A DNA stretch of 38,638 nucleotides from SHAN690 sp040905305 (GTDB lineage: Bacteria; Bacteroidota; Bacteroidia; Flavobacteriales_G; Salibacteraceae), in assembly GCA_040905305.1 (NCBI GenBank), contig JBBDRU010000138.1, forward strand, positions 1-38,638. The letters run 5' to 3'. Within the stretch, counting starts at the first letter, position 1, and each line of letters opens with the position of its first letter. Under the pieces are notes generated by a model that did no database searches, was not told where the DNA came from, and saw only the letters and a program-made list of their open reading frames with translations. Below are positions 17,701 through 24,381 of the stretch, one piece after another. The position numbers and the translations under genes are program-made.

Positions 17701-17994
17701 CTTGTCGCTCATCCCGATAAGGTATTGCAATTGGATGGTCACGCAGATTGGATCGGTACTGTTGAGTATAATTTAGCACTGTCTGAACGAAGGGCTAAGC
17801 GCGCTTATAACTACCTTATCATGCGTGGTATTTCAGAAGGTAGAATGGTTTATCAATATTATGGTGAGGCAGTGCCGGTGGCACCGAATGCTAACCCGGA
17901 TGGTACTGACAACCCTGATGGCCGTCAATTAAACAGACGTTGTGAGTTCAACATCAAAACAGAAGGCACGGCTGACATCATCATGAAGTTCTAA
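11734..17994 (+). CDS. Giant OmpA-family envelope protein with PD40, PKD and Ig/cadherin-like repeat ladder
   Basis: A 2086-residue exported protein. The N-terminal leader (about 1-36, ending GGSAKA) has a long polar n-region. Residues about 90-365 hold PD40 propeller strands (SPEISPDGRFLFFSSNRSGG). A PKD domain lies at about 380-435 (FWAFGDGQTEVG). A second Ig/PKD-like unit follows. From about 600 to 1785 there are about 13 degenerate Ig/cadherin-like (Big_9-type) repeats at 90-100 residue spacing, each with GxVxxx..G.l.YxPxxGFxGxDxFTYTVxDExG. Residues about 1810-1955 are a K/E/Q/A-rich coiled coil. The C-terminal OmpA peptidoglycan-binding domain (about 1957-2086) has FDFDKS, DGHADWIGTVEYN and QLNRRCEF. 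It is monocistronic, and its OmpA domain closely resembles that of the protein at 19737. A structural scaffold linking peptidoglycan to another envelope layer is inferred. Confidence 0.85.
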   Translation: MFRNNISFLNLTYIQALRLAPCIFMLFIMIGGSAKATERAKPIYPTKDTTNNSLLVDFLRARSFASPVVQCADQDYPVFGVDIKVYNLGKGVNSPFSDYNPVLDKKETFMLFTSRRQIEQNEVKDVDGQYFEKMFVSRRENGVFTDAQPITQNDSIFGRLPSSERHESLIFLSYSEDMMITYTNEKLYYSNRIGNFYTEPVEFPEVINKGKWKRHASITEDGRTLYFTTESKSSVNKNLNLDIWEVQRNDDGSWKKPRRLEDIINSPYNEDSPEISPDGRFLFFSSNRSGGLGGYDIYMAEKVDGKWESPKNLCEPINTAGDDIYFKLSRNGNYAYYSSNVLGGEGNMDIYKVVLDVPSIATCGSYAYGKRNITFTSPFEIEFYGPGKEFFWAFGDGQTEVGTEVNHEYAVDGDYNVVLYVRDRKSKRVVNTVFSKKVRVDTENSAVEIAGPDTVEIGSEILFNGEASYIDNVPATAFYWKVDGQLVSREPIVNYEFTKVGKHKIELEVGVLDERVMELSSSCIAREIEVITPFEYQQKIGAIDESDGFSFTPLIPDRVLSELEVEEKQNELFLQNDYVKTWEGEPRTISAFDNDRSPGISLDRIVFVSNAKYGSVKVLNGPFGQIKYEPSAGFYGFDKFTYTARDKQGRIAEAEVVVSVMRRDKEMQGQNVTNDLYLLKKKEAVTLFPQQNDEHDLGAEQKIVEIGRPSVGNVERVGLKGLLKYTPNESFQGSDAFTYTVQDEMGKKNTASVVIRMEELKSTDVFANPDYFEINQDEKTRLKVLDNDVLKGNATIVDITPSKHGSAKLINPASGDIYYGPESGFVGSDAFTYTIENNKGERSVANVTIVVKKKVNLNKPLAVETYQYNPVNIFVFSELNIASSFSIFEEPTAQHGVVQVVDAQKGILTYTPNADYTGYDLFYLKVKNGNEVAQLGLVIKVLEQSSLIGKYGVSSKSFALNPQDRHVIDPLKNLSELSQNAQVLKVSGDPSVTQLLDGNKISFEYSKVDQEQYAIAVQTREDNGRVNGTSLLIHPVDEIGIPKLTRMVLTPDVAKTKMNKPVTVLPLSNDRHMKKEQMSISFVDEPMNGTIVFKISDGSVMYVPNLDFKGTDAFTYTVSDESGVKSTSTVSVVVLNETEYALENEGYNPSLKAFNYARLEPDKGFMNPEKIVDATSGMFGSVEVLNAYTGEIQYMPNKGFEGEDRFSFTMQHKDGSYSNHPILAVVEERKQFVEGKRVVKKRVEAFGDEVIFFYPLLNKVHPEGQEMKILSVKGKEGGVSGIINESAFSYQPVAGFEGLDKVTFTLIDENGKKQVNEVYISVKAKEGREDLGDLYYKTPVNIPLKISIKSFAKGYTYIDHTNPNVGSAKVLSKDSLVFEYQGSVSERNDQFSVSLKSPQRITSYINIKVELLPEVNLEMGRSSFGTFSYELLKPSEEKLLVTAASDKGELQYDETAKTFTYDPYAGAKGFDKIEYAVETENGVETKRYDIYHLDYNKLNPNREELVEIKSKDSGKLLIYAFSNLENKNDAGIFINKVKKADEGEVKLLNAELGILEYTPQPGVNRDGFTVQLKNENGDKQEMLFDLKLSTEEEREEKQMLAIAVAKNLKSFNYQMIDFLEEEGLKLLNVDGTMNAQVDVIDYKKGLYTYLPKDGFEGVDYILVEVEDENGVKFTIPVQITVKPVEEVSSKNLTYNNISNVQANRTSYHAVFPQNSKKSRLVSASGAKAGKVSILDPAKGIVTYEPFKGFVGEDTYTFEFVDANDNLFQKEMRVFVRDESAEVISYSEIKRQSESVKVRETNLTEEYTAAVEQSQADAMDDPEAAAQARAKEKARQQVLLAGQQAQKEEQVRQAAMEKQRAQDFAEQKLKEQLEQERQKELAEQQQIQAEEEMAQQERLNAMAQEERKAEQERKAKDKRAAEEQAALAAKKAEEQRLHAAKEKEVIAKAKSDKLKSKEDNNVVFRNILFDFDKSDLRELSEEELNKVYNFLVAHPDKVLQLDGHADWIGTVEYNLALSERRAKRAYNYLIMRGISEGRMVYQYYGEAVPVAPNANPDGTDNPDGRQLNRRCEFNIKTEGTADIIMKF

Positions 17995-18311
17995 CCGTAT
18001 ATTCTAAGAGAAATATCTCCCCTGCCAGCGAGCCATTTACACTAGAAGCAAAATTGCGTGCTGTGCACAAGGCTTGAAAAGAGCGCTGAAAGGAAAAAGT
18101 TAATTACTCAGCTTTCATCACACTTATGCTGATCCCAGACGTTCTCCCTGCCCTTCCGCAGACGGGGATACGATCGGTAGCCGCTGTACTAAAGGTAACC
18201 CTTTTCCCACGATCACTCGAACTGACAAGGGGGTTTTGGTCTTCTTCGCTCTCACACTGACACTCACTCTGTGTCTGGGGATACGGTCGCAAAACTCGCA
18301 AATCCGAAACG
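17995..18311. other. GC-rich non-coding island between convergent genes
   Basis: 317 nt between the OmpA gene and the convergent hydrolase gene. From about 18120 to 18300 the G+C content is about 54% by direct count, clearly higher than flanking genes (roughly 40%). It carries two copies of GGGGATACG (18164-18172, 18277-18285) with similar flanks, two CAGACG motifs, and near-complementary borders (GATCCCAGAC at 18131-18140, GTCTGGGGAT at 18273-18282). Short open frames on the minus strand look non-protein (Ser/Arg/Pro-rich, no start context). A dispersed repeat, a small mobile remnant or a structured RNA are the options. Confidence 0.55.
18164..18285 (+). repeat. Direct repeat GGGGATACG in the GC-rich island
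   Basis: The nonamer occurs at 18164-18172 and 18277-18285. Both copies are followed within one base by TCG (atacgaTCG, atacggTCG) and preceded by a GAC- or TCT-type trinucleotide. They sit 113 nt apart, near the two ends of the GC-rich core. Confidence 0.6.
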
Positions 18312-18923
18312 TCATTTAACTGAAACCCTGAGCAATGATTCACGCTCTATAAAGGCCTCTAATTTATCTTCTGGAGCAACAGGCCCAACTCCCGCTGGAG
18401 TTCCGGTAAACAGTAGGTCACCAATCTTCAGCGTCATGAAAGTTGAAACATAAGCGATGAGTTTGTTTACCGAAAACAACATATCACGGGTATTTCCTTC
18501 CTGAACAATAGCTCCATTCTTAGCGAGGCTGATGTTTAGGTCTTGAACGTCCTGTCCTTGACCTAACTTAATGAATGCGCCCACAGGGGCGCTGCTATCA
18601 AATGCTTTGGCTTTTTCCCATGGCAATCCTTTTTCCTTGAGTTTTGCTTGAATGTCTCGTGCAGTGAAATCAATACCTACGGAGACTTCTTTGTAATAGC
18701 GATGTGCAAACTCCTCTTCAATCGATTTTCCAACACGTGCTATGCGAACAACGAGCTCCAATTCATGGTGCACATCTCTGGTGAAATCTGGAATGTAAAA
18801 TGGATGTCTTTTCTGAAGTAAGGCCGTTTCCGGCTTCAAAAAAAACACAGGCTCCTTCGGCACTTCATTTTGAAGCTCTTTTGCATGCGCTGCATAATTT
18901 CTTCCGATACAAATAATTTTCAT
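18312..18923 (-). CDS. Fumarylacetoacetate hydrolase family protein
   Basis: A 203-residue cytoplasmic enzyme of the short FAH family (acylpyruvase, oxaloacetate decarboxylase or related C-C bond hydrolases). The fold begins directly with MKIICIGRNYAAHAKEL. Metal ligands are expected at Glu54 and Glu56 in HHELELVV and at Asp85 in VGIDFTARD. The C-terminal family motif DLLFTGTPAGVGPV is intact. Length is normal for the short form. It starts 5 nt after the exonuclease stop, so both are probably on one transcript. The stop codon abuts the GC-rich island. The exact substrate cannot be read from sequence. Confidence 0.93.
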   Translation of the reverse strand: MKIICIGRNYAAHAKELQNEVPKEPVFFLKPETALLQKRHPFYIPDFTRDVHHELELVVRIARVGKSIEEEFAHRYYKEVSVGIDFTARDIQAKLKEKGLPWEKAKAFDSSAPVGAFIKLGQGQDVQDLNISLAKNGAIVQEGNTRDMLFSVNKLIAYVSTFMTLKIGDLLFTGTPAGVGPVAPEDKLEAFIERESLLRVSVK

Positions 18924-18928
18924 GCCCT

Positions 18929-19705
18929 TTATTTCTGCGCTTTCACCCTGTCCATTATGTCTTTAAAAACCTTCTTGGTTGAAAGCGGGAAGTCTCCATT
19001 CATCAGCCAGCCGTAATAGCCTGGTTCTTTTTTGAACACTTCTTCGACAGGTGTTCCCTTAAACTTTCCGAAATTGATGCATTCCACACCTTCATCGTTA
19101 AAGACAATCCGTCCCATTATATCTGCCGCATTGTTGAATCGGGAAAATGTGTCGAGAAAATCTATATCAGCTTGCAATTTGTCGCCATATTTTTCGAGTT
19201 GGGCTTCTAACACTTCGTGTGTTGCTTCAATATCGGCCAGTGCACTATGGGCATTTGTGAGGTCTTTCTGGCAATAGAATTGGTACGCTGCAACAAGAGT
19301 GCGCTGTTCCATTTTGTGAAAGATGTTTTGCACATCTACCATTTTACGATCTTGAAAATCGAATTCAATACCGGCCCTGTAAAACTCCTCTACTAGCATT
19401 GGAATATCAAATTTGTTACTGTTGTATCCAGCCAGATCACAATCAAACAGGAATTTGAACAAGCCGGGTGCTAATTCCTTAAACGTTGGTTCATTCGCTA
19501 CGTCTTCGTTGCTGATGCCGTGAATACTGGTAGATTCTTCGCTAATCGGCATTTCAGGGTTTACACGATGCGTTCGGTTGGTTTTACTACCATCAGAGTT
19601 TAACTTGATTATTGCAATTTCTACGATGCGATCAGAGCCTACGGAAACACCTGTGGTTTCGAGATCAATAAAAGCGAGTGGTCGGGTTAATTTGAGCCTT
19701 GTCAT
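18929..19705 (-). CDS. DEDDh 3'-5' exonuclease with DUF3820-like tail
   Basis: A 258-residue cytoplasmic exonuclease of the DnaQ/RNase T superfamily, which removes nucleotides from 3' ends of DNA or RNA using two metals. Catalytic residues are Asp14 and Glu16 in FIDLETTG, Asp100 in GYNSNKFDIPML, His153 in NAHSALADIEAT, and Asp158. The C-terminal region (about 215-255) contains INFGKFKGTPVEEV and YYGWLMNGDF, which fits the small DUF3820-like domain often attached to such exonucleases. A perfect -7 box (TACATTTG) lies only 5 nt before the ATG, which would make the transcript leaderless or nearly so. No downstream Met gives an intact catalytic domain. It is the first gene of a two-gene unit with the FAH-family hydrolase. 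Confidence 0.92.
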   Translation of the reverse strand: MTRLKLTRPLAFIDLETTGVSVGSDRIVEIAIIKLNSDGSKTNRTHRVNPEMPISEESTSIHGISNEDVANEPTFKELAPGLFKFLFDCDLAGYNSNKFDIPMLVEEFYRAGIEFDFQDRKMVDVQNIFHKMEQRTLVAAYQFYCQKDLTNAHSALADIEATHEVLEAQLEKYGDKLQADIDFLDTFSRFNNAADIMGRIVFNDEGVECINFGKFKGTPVEEVFKKEPGYYGWLMNGDFPLSTKKVFKDIMDRVKAQK

Positions 19706-19710
19706 GAGGC

Positions 19711-19718
19711 CAAATGTA
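19711..19718 (-). promoter_or_regulatory. Candidate -7 box of the exonuclease gene (leaderless?)
   Basis: Reads TACATTTG on the minus strand, a perfect TAnnTTTG. Only 5 nt separate it from the ATG at 19705, so transcription would begin at or next to the start codon. Confidence 0.45.
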
Positions 19719-19736
19719 ACCTTGTAAAGTCGATTA

Positions 19737-22613
19737 TCAGAACTTTAAAACAACATTCTGAGCAGTTCCTTTTTGGTCGAATTTAAATTCGCATCTGCGG
19801 TTGAGCTGCCTGCCTTCAGGATTGTCGCTTCCGTCTTCGTTTGCATTAGGTGCAATAGGATTAAATTCACCGAAAAACTGATAGGTAACCCTTGACTCGG
19901 CTACACCTTTATCAAGGAGAAAGTCAGAAGCAGTTTTTGCTCGCTTCTCGGATAATTGCATGTTGTATTCGGGTGTGCCCAGCCAATCTGCATGTCCATC
20001 TATCTGAACTTCGACTGCTGTTTTCAACGACAAGTAGTTTGAGATTTTTGTTAGCTCATTCTTGCTTTCTTCTCTAAGAAATGATTTATCAAAATCAAAA
20101 AGAATGTTCCTGAAAACGATATTCACCGGTTCGCGCTCTTCTTTTGGCGTTGCTTTCTCAATAGGTTCAATGGTTGCTGTTTGCTCCTCTATTTCTTGTT
20201 CAACCTCTTCAATAGTGTCTATTTCTGGACTTACAGCTTCTTCAACTTCTTCAGTTCTGGCCTCTGCTATTTCTTCAGTTTCTTGAATTTCTGGTTCTTC
20301 AATACTTTCTTCATTGATCACCTCCTCATCAATAACCTCTTCAATTTGTGCAACTTCTTTGATTTCAGAAGCTATTGGTTGTTCAATTTCAACCTCTGGT
20401 GTTTCCTCTGTTGCGGGTGTTTCGGTTTGAGCCGTTTCGTTCCAGTCCATTTTCATCTGTGAGTCATCAATTGGACCATCATCCATCACGACCATTTCTG
20501 ATTCGTCAACTTCAGGGATGGTGGCTAAAAAGGCATCCAAAGGTGCGTCTTTCAATTTCTGATCAATGGCGTTGATCTGTTGATCAGGATAGGCGGATTG
20601 TTCATCTATAACTTTTGCAATCACATAATTGGCTCTTGCCTCAGGTAAATTATCATTGTAAAAATATTGATCAGCATTAACTACGTTTTTATTATACAAT
20701 CGCTTCACTTCATCGCGTGCTTGAATGGTTGCAACATCAGAGGCTCCCACAACTTCCGTAGCCAATTTAATGCCATTTGGATCTAAAATATCAATGGTCT
20801 TGACAAAGTTCGTCAGCTCTATAGGGTTGTATTTTTCTGCCACCAAGGATCTGAGGGAGTCCATTCCTCTATCGGACTTATCAATATTTGCGTCCTGATT
20901 ATAATCTTCTTCAATTTTGGCATCAATGTCAAAGAAAGCGTTACTGATAAAGGCACGCTGGGCGATAACTCTTCCAGCACTATCTTCTACGTTGTCCACT
21001 CTAATTTCCTGAAAAAGGGAGTAATAATCACACTGTTTTGGAACGGTAAAGTCTCCGGAGTGAGGAAGGTAGCCATCAGCCTCAATTCTGAATCGATAAT
21101 CGGTTTCTGTTTTCAGGCGCATTTCATATTTTCCAGTTTCAGAGTCGGCCATATATCGGTTGATGAGTTTTCCAGTTTTTCCGTCAAAAACTGTAATGCT
21201 GGCAGCGGTTGGCTCTTGCCTGTCTTCACTGAAAACAACACCACGAATAACCGTGGCTGAAACTGCCTTACAATCAAGTATGATGCGGTAAATATCGGTT
21301 TCGCCAAAACCGCCATCGCGGTCAGAAGCGTAATAGCCTACAGCGCCTTCATCTGTGGTTACGAAATACCTGTCGTGGCCAGGAGTATTAATGGGCGGGC
21401 CTAAGTTTTCAGGGTCAGTCCAATCACCATTTTCATCCAATACAGATTTAAAAATGTCATAATCGCCCATAGAGTTATGTCCATTGGATGCAAAGTAGAG
21501 CGTATTGCCATCTGGCGTCAAGAAGGGCGCGTCTTCATCAAATCTGGTGTTGATGGTTCGACCTAATGATTCCAGAGGTTTCCAATTATCGTTTGCGTCT
21601 TTGGTGGTCATGTAAATATCTCTTCCTCCAAACCCTGTCGGTATGTCGCTGACCACAAACATGGTTTGTTCATCATTGGTAATAAATACCGAAGGTTCGA
21701 AACCGCGCTTGGAATTGATTCTTCCCTTATCAACTTGCGGTGAGCCCCAAAAACCATTTTCTAACTTGCTTACCCATACGTTTTCTTCCCGGTAGATATA
21801 GAGTTCGGTTTCATTTGAGGCAAAAGTGATGGCAGCATCATGGTCATCGCTATTGATTTCGTTGCTCATATAGCGATTGGTGGAATCATAATTCATGGCC
21901 TCTGACCATTGACCATTAATGTTTAAAGCGTAATAAATATCTTCATAAAACTTACCATCACTGTCCATATCACCTCCAGTGGTGTTTTCTCTTCGAGAGG
22001 TGAATAAAATAATGTTTTCATCCTTTGAGACTACCGGTGCATAATCAGCAAACTCGCTATTGATCTCTTTGCCCATGTTATCAATGCGGATGTATTTTTT
22101 GTTGTTTTCAAATTGAACTTTACCGTTTTGACACATTTCAATGTACCTTGGAATATCTTCTTCCAGTTCATTAGGTGCTAAACCCAACTCCTGACGCATC
22201 AGATTTAAGTAGGTCTGGAAATGACCAATAGCGATATCAAAATTTCCTGCAAATTGTTCTGCCTTGCCGGCATATAAAAACATGTCGGGCAATGTGTCAG
22301 AGTTTATATTATTTATTGCTTTATCAAAATAGGGAGCCGCTTTTCCTCGATTTATTTTCTCATCAAAAATGGCTAGACCCATTTCATAGTTATAATCCGG
22401 GTTATCGGGTTGAAGTTTTAGAAGATCGCTGTAAATGCTTTGAGCTTGTTTGAAATTCCCTGAGTTCAATGCTTTCACTGCGTTTACCCTCATTTTGTTT
22501 TCTTCTCTTGTTTGGCTAAAAGCAGAGATGGCTATCAACAAAGTGAAAAAAACCAACAAAAGAAATATTTTGCCTGGTGATGTGGAGTGAGTGATTCGTT
22601 CTGAATACCGCAT
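19737..22613 (-). CDS. PorE-like OmpA protein (TPR, PD40, CRD, OmpA)
   Basis: A 958-residue exported protein with the leader ending LIAISAFSQ (about residue 34). Domain order: TPR helices at about 40-150 (ALNSGNFKQAQSIYSDLLKL), a PD40 beta-propeller at about 180-440 (APFLTPDGNTLYFASNGHNS), a carboxypeptidase-regulatory domain at about 450-520 (VIRGVVFSEDRQEPTAASIT), a helical linker, an acidic Glu-rich stretch at about 700-820, and a C-terminal OmpA domain at about 828-958 (FDFDKS, DGHADWLGTPEYN, QLNRRCEF). This order is that of P. gingivalis PorE, a T9SS component tied to peptidoglycan. PorE is a lipoprotein, whereas no lipobox is seen here, so a paralogue with another role is possible. A perfect -7 box lies upstream. 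Confidence 0.88.
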   Translation of the reverse strand: MRYSERITHSTSPGKIFLLLVFFTLLIAISAFSQTREENKMRVNAVKALNSGNFKQAQSIYSDLLKLQPDNPDYNYEMGLAIFDEKINRGKAAPYFDKAINNINSDTLPDMFLYAGKAEQFAGNFDIAIGHFQTYLNLMRQELGLAPNELEEDIPRYIEMCQNGKVQFENNKKYIRIDNMGKEINSEFADYAPVVSKDENIILFTSRRENTTGGDMDSDGKFYEDIYYALNINGQWSEAMNYDSTNRYMSNEINSDDHDAAITFASNETELYIYREENVWVSKLENGFWGSPQVDKGRINSKRGFEPSVFITNDEQTMFVVSDIPTGFGGRDIYMTTKDANDNWKPLESLGRTINTRFDEDAPFLTPDGNTLYFASNGHNSMGDYDIFKSVLDENGDWTDPENLGPPINTPGHDRYFVTTDEGAVGYYASDRDGGFGETDIYRIILDCKAVSATVIRGVVFSEDRQEPTAASITVFDGKTGKLINRYMADSETGKYEMRLKTETDYRFRIEADGYLPHSGDFTVPKQCDYYSLFQEIRVDNVEDSAGRVIAQRAFISNAFFDIDAKIEEDYNQDANIDKSDRGMDSLRSLVAEKYNPIELTNFVKTIDILDPNGIKLATEVVGASDVATIQARDEVKRLYNKNVVNADQYFYNDNLPEARANYVIAKVIDEQSAYPDQQINAIDQKLKDAPLDAFLATIPEVDESEMVVMDDGPIDDSQMKMDWNETAQTETPATEETPEVEIEQPIASEIKEVAQIEEVIDEEVINEESIEEPEIQETEEIAEARTEEVEEAVSPEIDTIEEVEQEIEEQTATIEPIEKATPKEEREPVNIVFRNILFDFDKSFLREESKNELTKISNYLSLKTAVEVQIDGHADWLGTPEYNMQLSEKRAKTASDFLLDKGVAESRVTYQFFGEFNPIAPNANEDGSDNPEGRQLNRRCEFKFDQKGTAQNVVLKF

Positions 22614-22640
22614 AGATCGGAGGATTTGTAAGCTTACTCA

Positions 22641-22648
22641 CAAATCTA
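22641..22648 (-). promoter_or_regulatory. Candidate -7 box of the PorE-like gene
   Basis: Reads TAGATTTG on the minus strand, a perfect TAnnTTTG, 27 nt upstream of the ATG at 22613. No good -33 TTG is present at the usual spacing. Confidence 0.5.
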
Positions 22649-22798
22649 CCCCCTTTAAATGCCGACTGGTTTTGACTAACCTGTTATTATAAACAGATAT
22701 TTGTTAATTGGAGTCCGGGTTAAGAGTTTGGTAAATAATGTTTTAACCCTATTCTATTTAAGTTGATGAACAGGATTAGTGTTGAAATCAAATTGCTA

Positions 22799-22825
22799 TT
22801 AACACTATTATTGATAGGATGTTAA
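22799..22825 (-). terminator. Possible hairpin terminator after the E2 gene
   Basis: TTAACA (22799-22804) pairs with TGTTAA (22820-22825), and inside it CTAT (22805-22808) pairs with ATAG (22814-22817). It is 117 nt past the stop of the E2 gene. The stem is AT-rich and no strong T-run follows on the minus strand, so it is weak. Confidence 0.3.
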
Positions 22826-22941
22826 CATTTTTATAATTCGCAAACCCGCGTCTTCGAAAACAACGAATTACGGTGATTCTTCCCTTGGTTTTAATAGACG
22901 AATGGGATTGTTAAAATACAGATGGAAAGTAGGCTCATCCT

Positions 22942-24273
22942 TTAAAGTTCACGATTGATATCCCAGTTTTCAAGGTAATCGGCAACTTTTCTTACAAACA
23001 TTCCGCCCAAAGCTCCATCCACCACGCGGTGGTCATAAGAATGTGAGAGGTACATGAAATGTCGTATTCCAATGGTATCACCTTCTGGGGTTTCAATTAC
23101 AGCCGGTTTTTTGCGAATTGCACCAACGGCCATGATAGCTACCTGAGGTTGGTTGATAATTGGAGTTCCGAACGCATTGCCAAAAGTGCCCACATTTGAA
23201 ATAGTGTATGTTCCGCCTGAAATCTCATCGGGTACTAGCTTGTTTTCTCTTGCACGAGCAGCTAAATCATTTACTGACTTGGTTAGTCCGTAAAGATTTA
23301 AACGATCGGCATTTTTTATAACTGGCACGATAAGGTTACCGGAAGGCAATGCTGCGGCCATTCCAATATTGATATTTTTTTTGCGGATTATTTTATCACC
23401 ATCAACCGATATGTTGATCATAGGAAATTCTTTGATGGCTTTGGCAATGGCTTCGATGAATATTGGAGTGTAGGTGAGTTTTTCCCCTTCTTTCTCCTGG
23501 AATTGTTTTTTCATCTTGTTTCGCCAATTCACAACATTTGTGACATCAGCCTCAACGAAACTTGAAACGTGCGGGGATGTATGTTTTGACTTTACCATGT
23601 GTTCTGAAATCACCTTGCGCATTCTGCTCATTTCGATGATTTCCACATCACCTGAAACTGAAGGTGCTGGAGTTTCTTGTTTTGGTGGCGGAGTAGAAGT
23701 TTTGGCTTGTGTTGGCTGCTGAGGAGCAGAGGCTGACTCTCCGTTATTTCTGTTTTTGAGGTATGCTAAAATGTCTTTTTTGGTTACACGACCTTCATTA
23801 CCGCTGCCGGGAATATTATCCAGTTCATTCTGATTAATGCCTTCGGTCTTGGCTATGCTTTTGACAAGTGGACTGTAAAATCTGTCTGAAGAATCAGAAG
23901 ATGCAACGGGTGTTGGTTCTGCTGTTTTTGATGCCTTCTCAACAGTTTGCTCAACGGCTGCAACACTTTCAACGGGCGTGGGCGCAGAGGTTTTTTCTTC
24001 GGAAGGTGCACTTGGCGCTGGGCTTTCTTCACCTTCTGCACCAATAATGGCAATAGGTTGTCCCACTTTCGCAACCTCACCTTCCTGAACTAAGATTTCC
24101 AGAATTTTTCCTCCAGCCGGTGCCGGCACTTCACTGTCCACTTTGTCGGTTGCAATTTCTACCATTGCCTCTTCAGCTTCAACAGTCTCTCCAACACTTT
24201 TTAACCAGGTTGTTATTGTTGCTTCTGCTACACTTTCACCCATCTTGGGTAGAATAACTTCGATCTGCGCCAT
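22942..24273 (-). CDS. Dihydrolipoamide acyltransferase (E2) of a 2-oxoacid dehydrogenase complex
   Basis: A 443-residue cytoplasmic E2 that moves the acyl group from lipoamide to CoA. The N-terminal lipoyl domain (1-77) carries the lipoylated Lys44 in ATDKVDSEV. An Ala/Pro-rich flexible linker follows. The E1/E3-binding domain (about 130-175) has SPLVKSIAKTEGI and GRVTKKDILAYL. The catalytic domain (about 210-443) ends in SHSYDHRVVDGALGG with His415 and Asp419. A single lipoyl domain and TTWLKSVGETVEAEEAM resemble the branched-chain or generic Bacteroidota E2s rather than the multi-lipoyl pyruvate type; the substrate cannot be fixed without the E1 genes, which are not adjacent. A perfect -7 box (TACTTTTG) lies 19 nt upstream. 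Confidence 0.95.
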   Translation of the reverse strand: MAQIEVILPKMGESVAEATITTWLKSVGETVEAEEAMVEIATDKVDSEVPAPAGGKILEILVQEGEVAKVGQPIAIIGAEGEESPAPSAPSEEKTSAPTPVESVAAVEQTVEKASKTAEPTPVASSDSSDRFYSPLVKSIAKTEGINQNELDNIPGSGNEGRVTKKDILAYLKNRNNGESASAPQQPTQAKTSTPPPKQETPAPSVSGDVEIIEMSRMRKVISEHMVKSKHTSPHVSSFVEADVTNVVNWRNKMKKQFQEKEGEKLTYTPIFIEAIAKAIKEFPMINISVDGDKIIRKKNINIGMAAALPSGNLIVPVIKNADRLNLYGLTKSVNDLAARARENKLVPDEISGGTYTISNVGTFGNAFGTPIINQPQVAIMAVGAIRKKPAVIETPEGDTIGIRHFMYLSHSYDHRVVDGALGGMFVRKVADYLENWDINREL

Positions 24274-24292
24274 CTTTCTATTTATTGGTTTG

Positions 24293-24300
24293 CAAAAGTA
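24293..24300 (-). promoter_or_regulatory. Candidate -7 box of the E2 gene
   Basis: Reads TACTTTTG on the minus strand, a perfect TAnnTTTG, 19 nt before the ATG at 24273. No TTG at the -33 distance. Confidence 0.5.
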
Positions 24301-24381
24301 AAATAAACACGGGTTGTATAAAAAGGTTATCCATTTTGCTTTTTTGACGAAATCGTCATGTGCACTTCATTTTGATTTAGG

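Larger units (their letters stand above)
22614..22941. other. Intergenic region upstream of the PorE-like gene
   Basis: 328 nt without a supported gene. It contains the -7 box at 22641-22648, the 13-mer GTTTTGACTAACC at 22669-22681 that also occurs before the giant OmpA gene (11713-11725), an inverted pair GGGTTAA/TTAACCC (22717-22723, 22743-22749), and the hairpin at 22799-22825. The rest is AT-rich and featureless. Confidence 0.6.

Noticed and set aside
18164..18285. Two GGGGATACG copies as a CRISPR-like array
   Set aside because: Only two copies, 9 bp, with no regular spacer and no cas gene in the window.
18104..18343. 79-residue minus-strand open frame in the GC-rich island, with an overlapping 63-residue frame
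   Set aside because: Ser/Arg-rich, no signal or domain, no start context, and it overlaps the end of the FAH-family gene in another frame. The island looks non-coding.
20140..20510. Plus-strand Phe/Leu/Ser-rich frames opposite the Glu-rich linker of the PorE-like protein
   Set aside because: Antisense of GAA/GAG-rich coding sequence; no independent start or domain.
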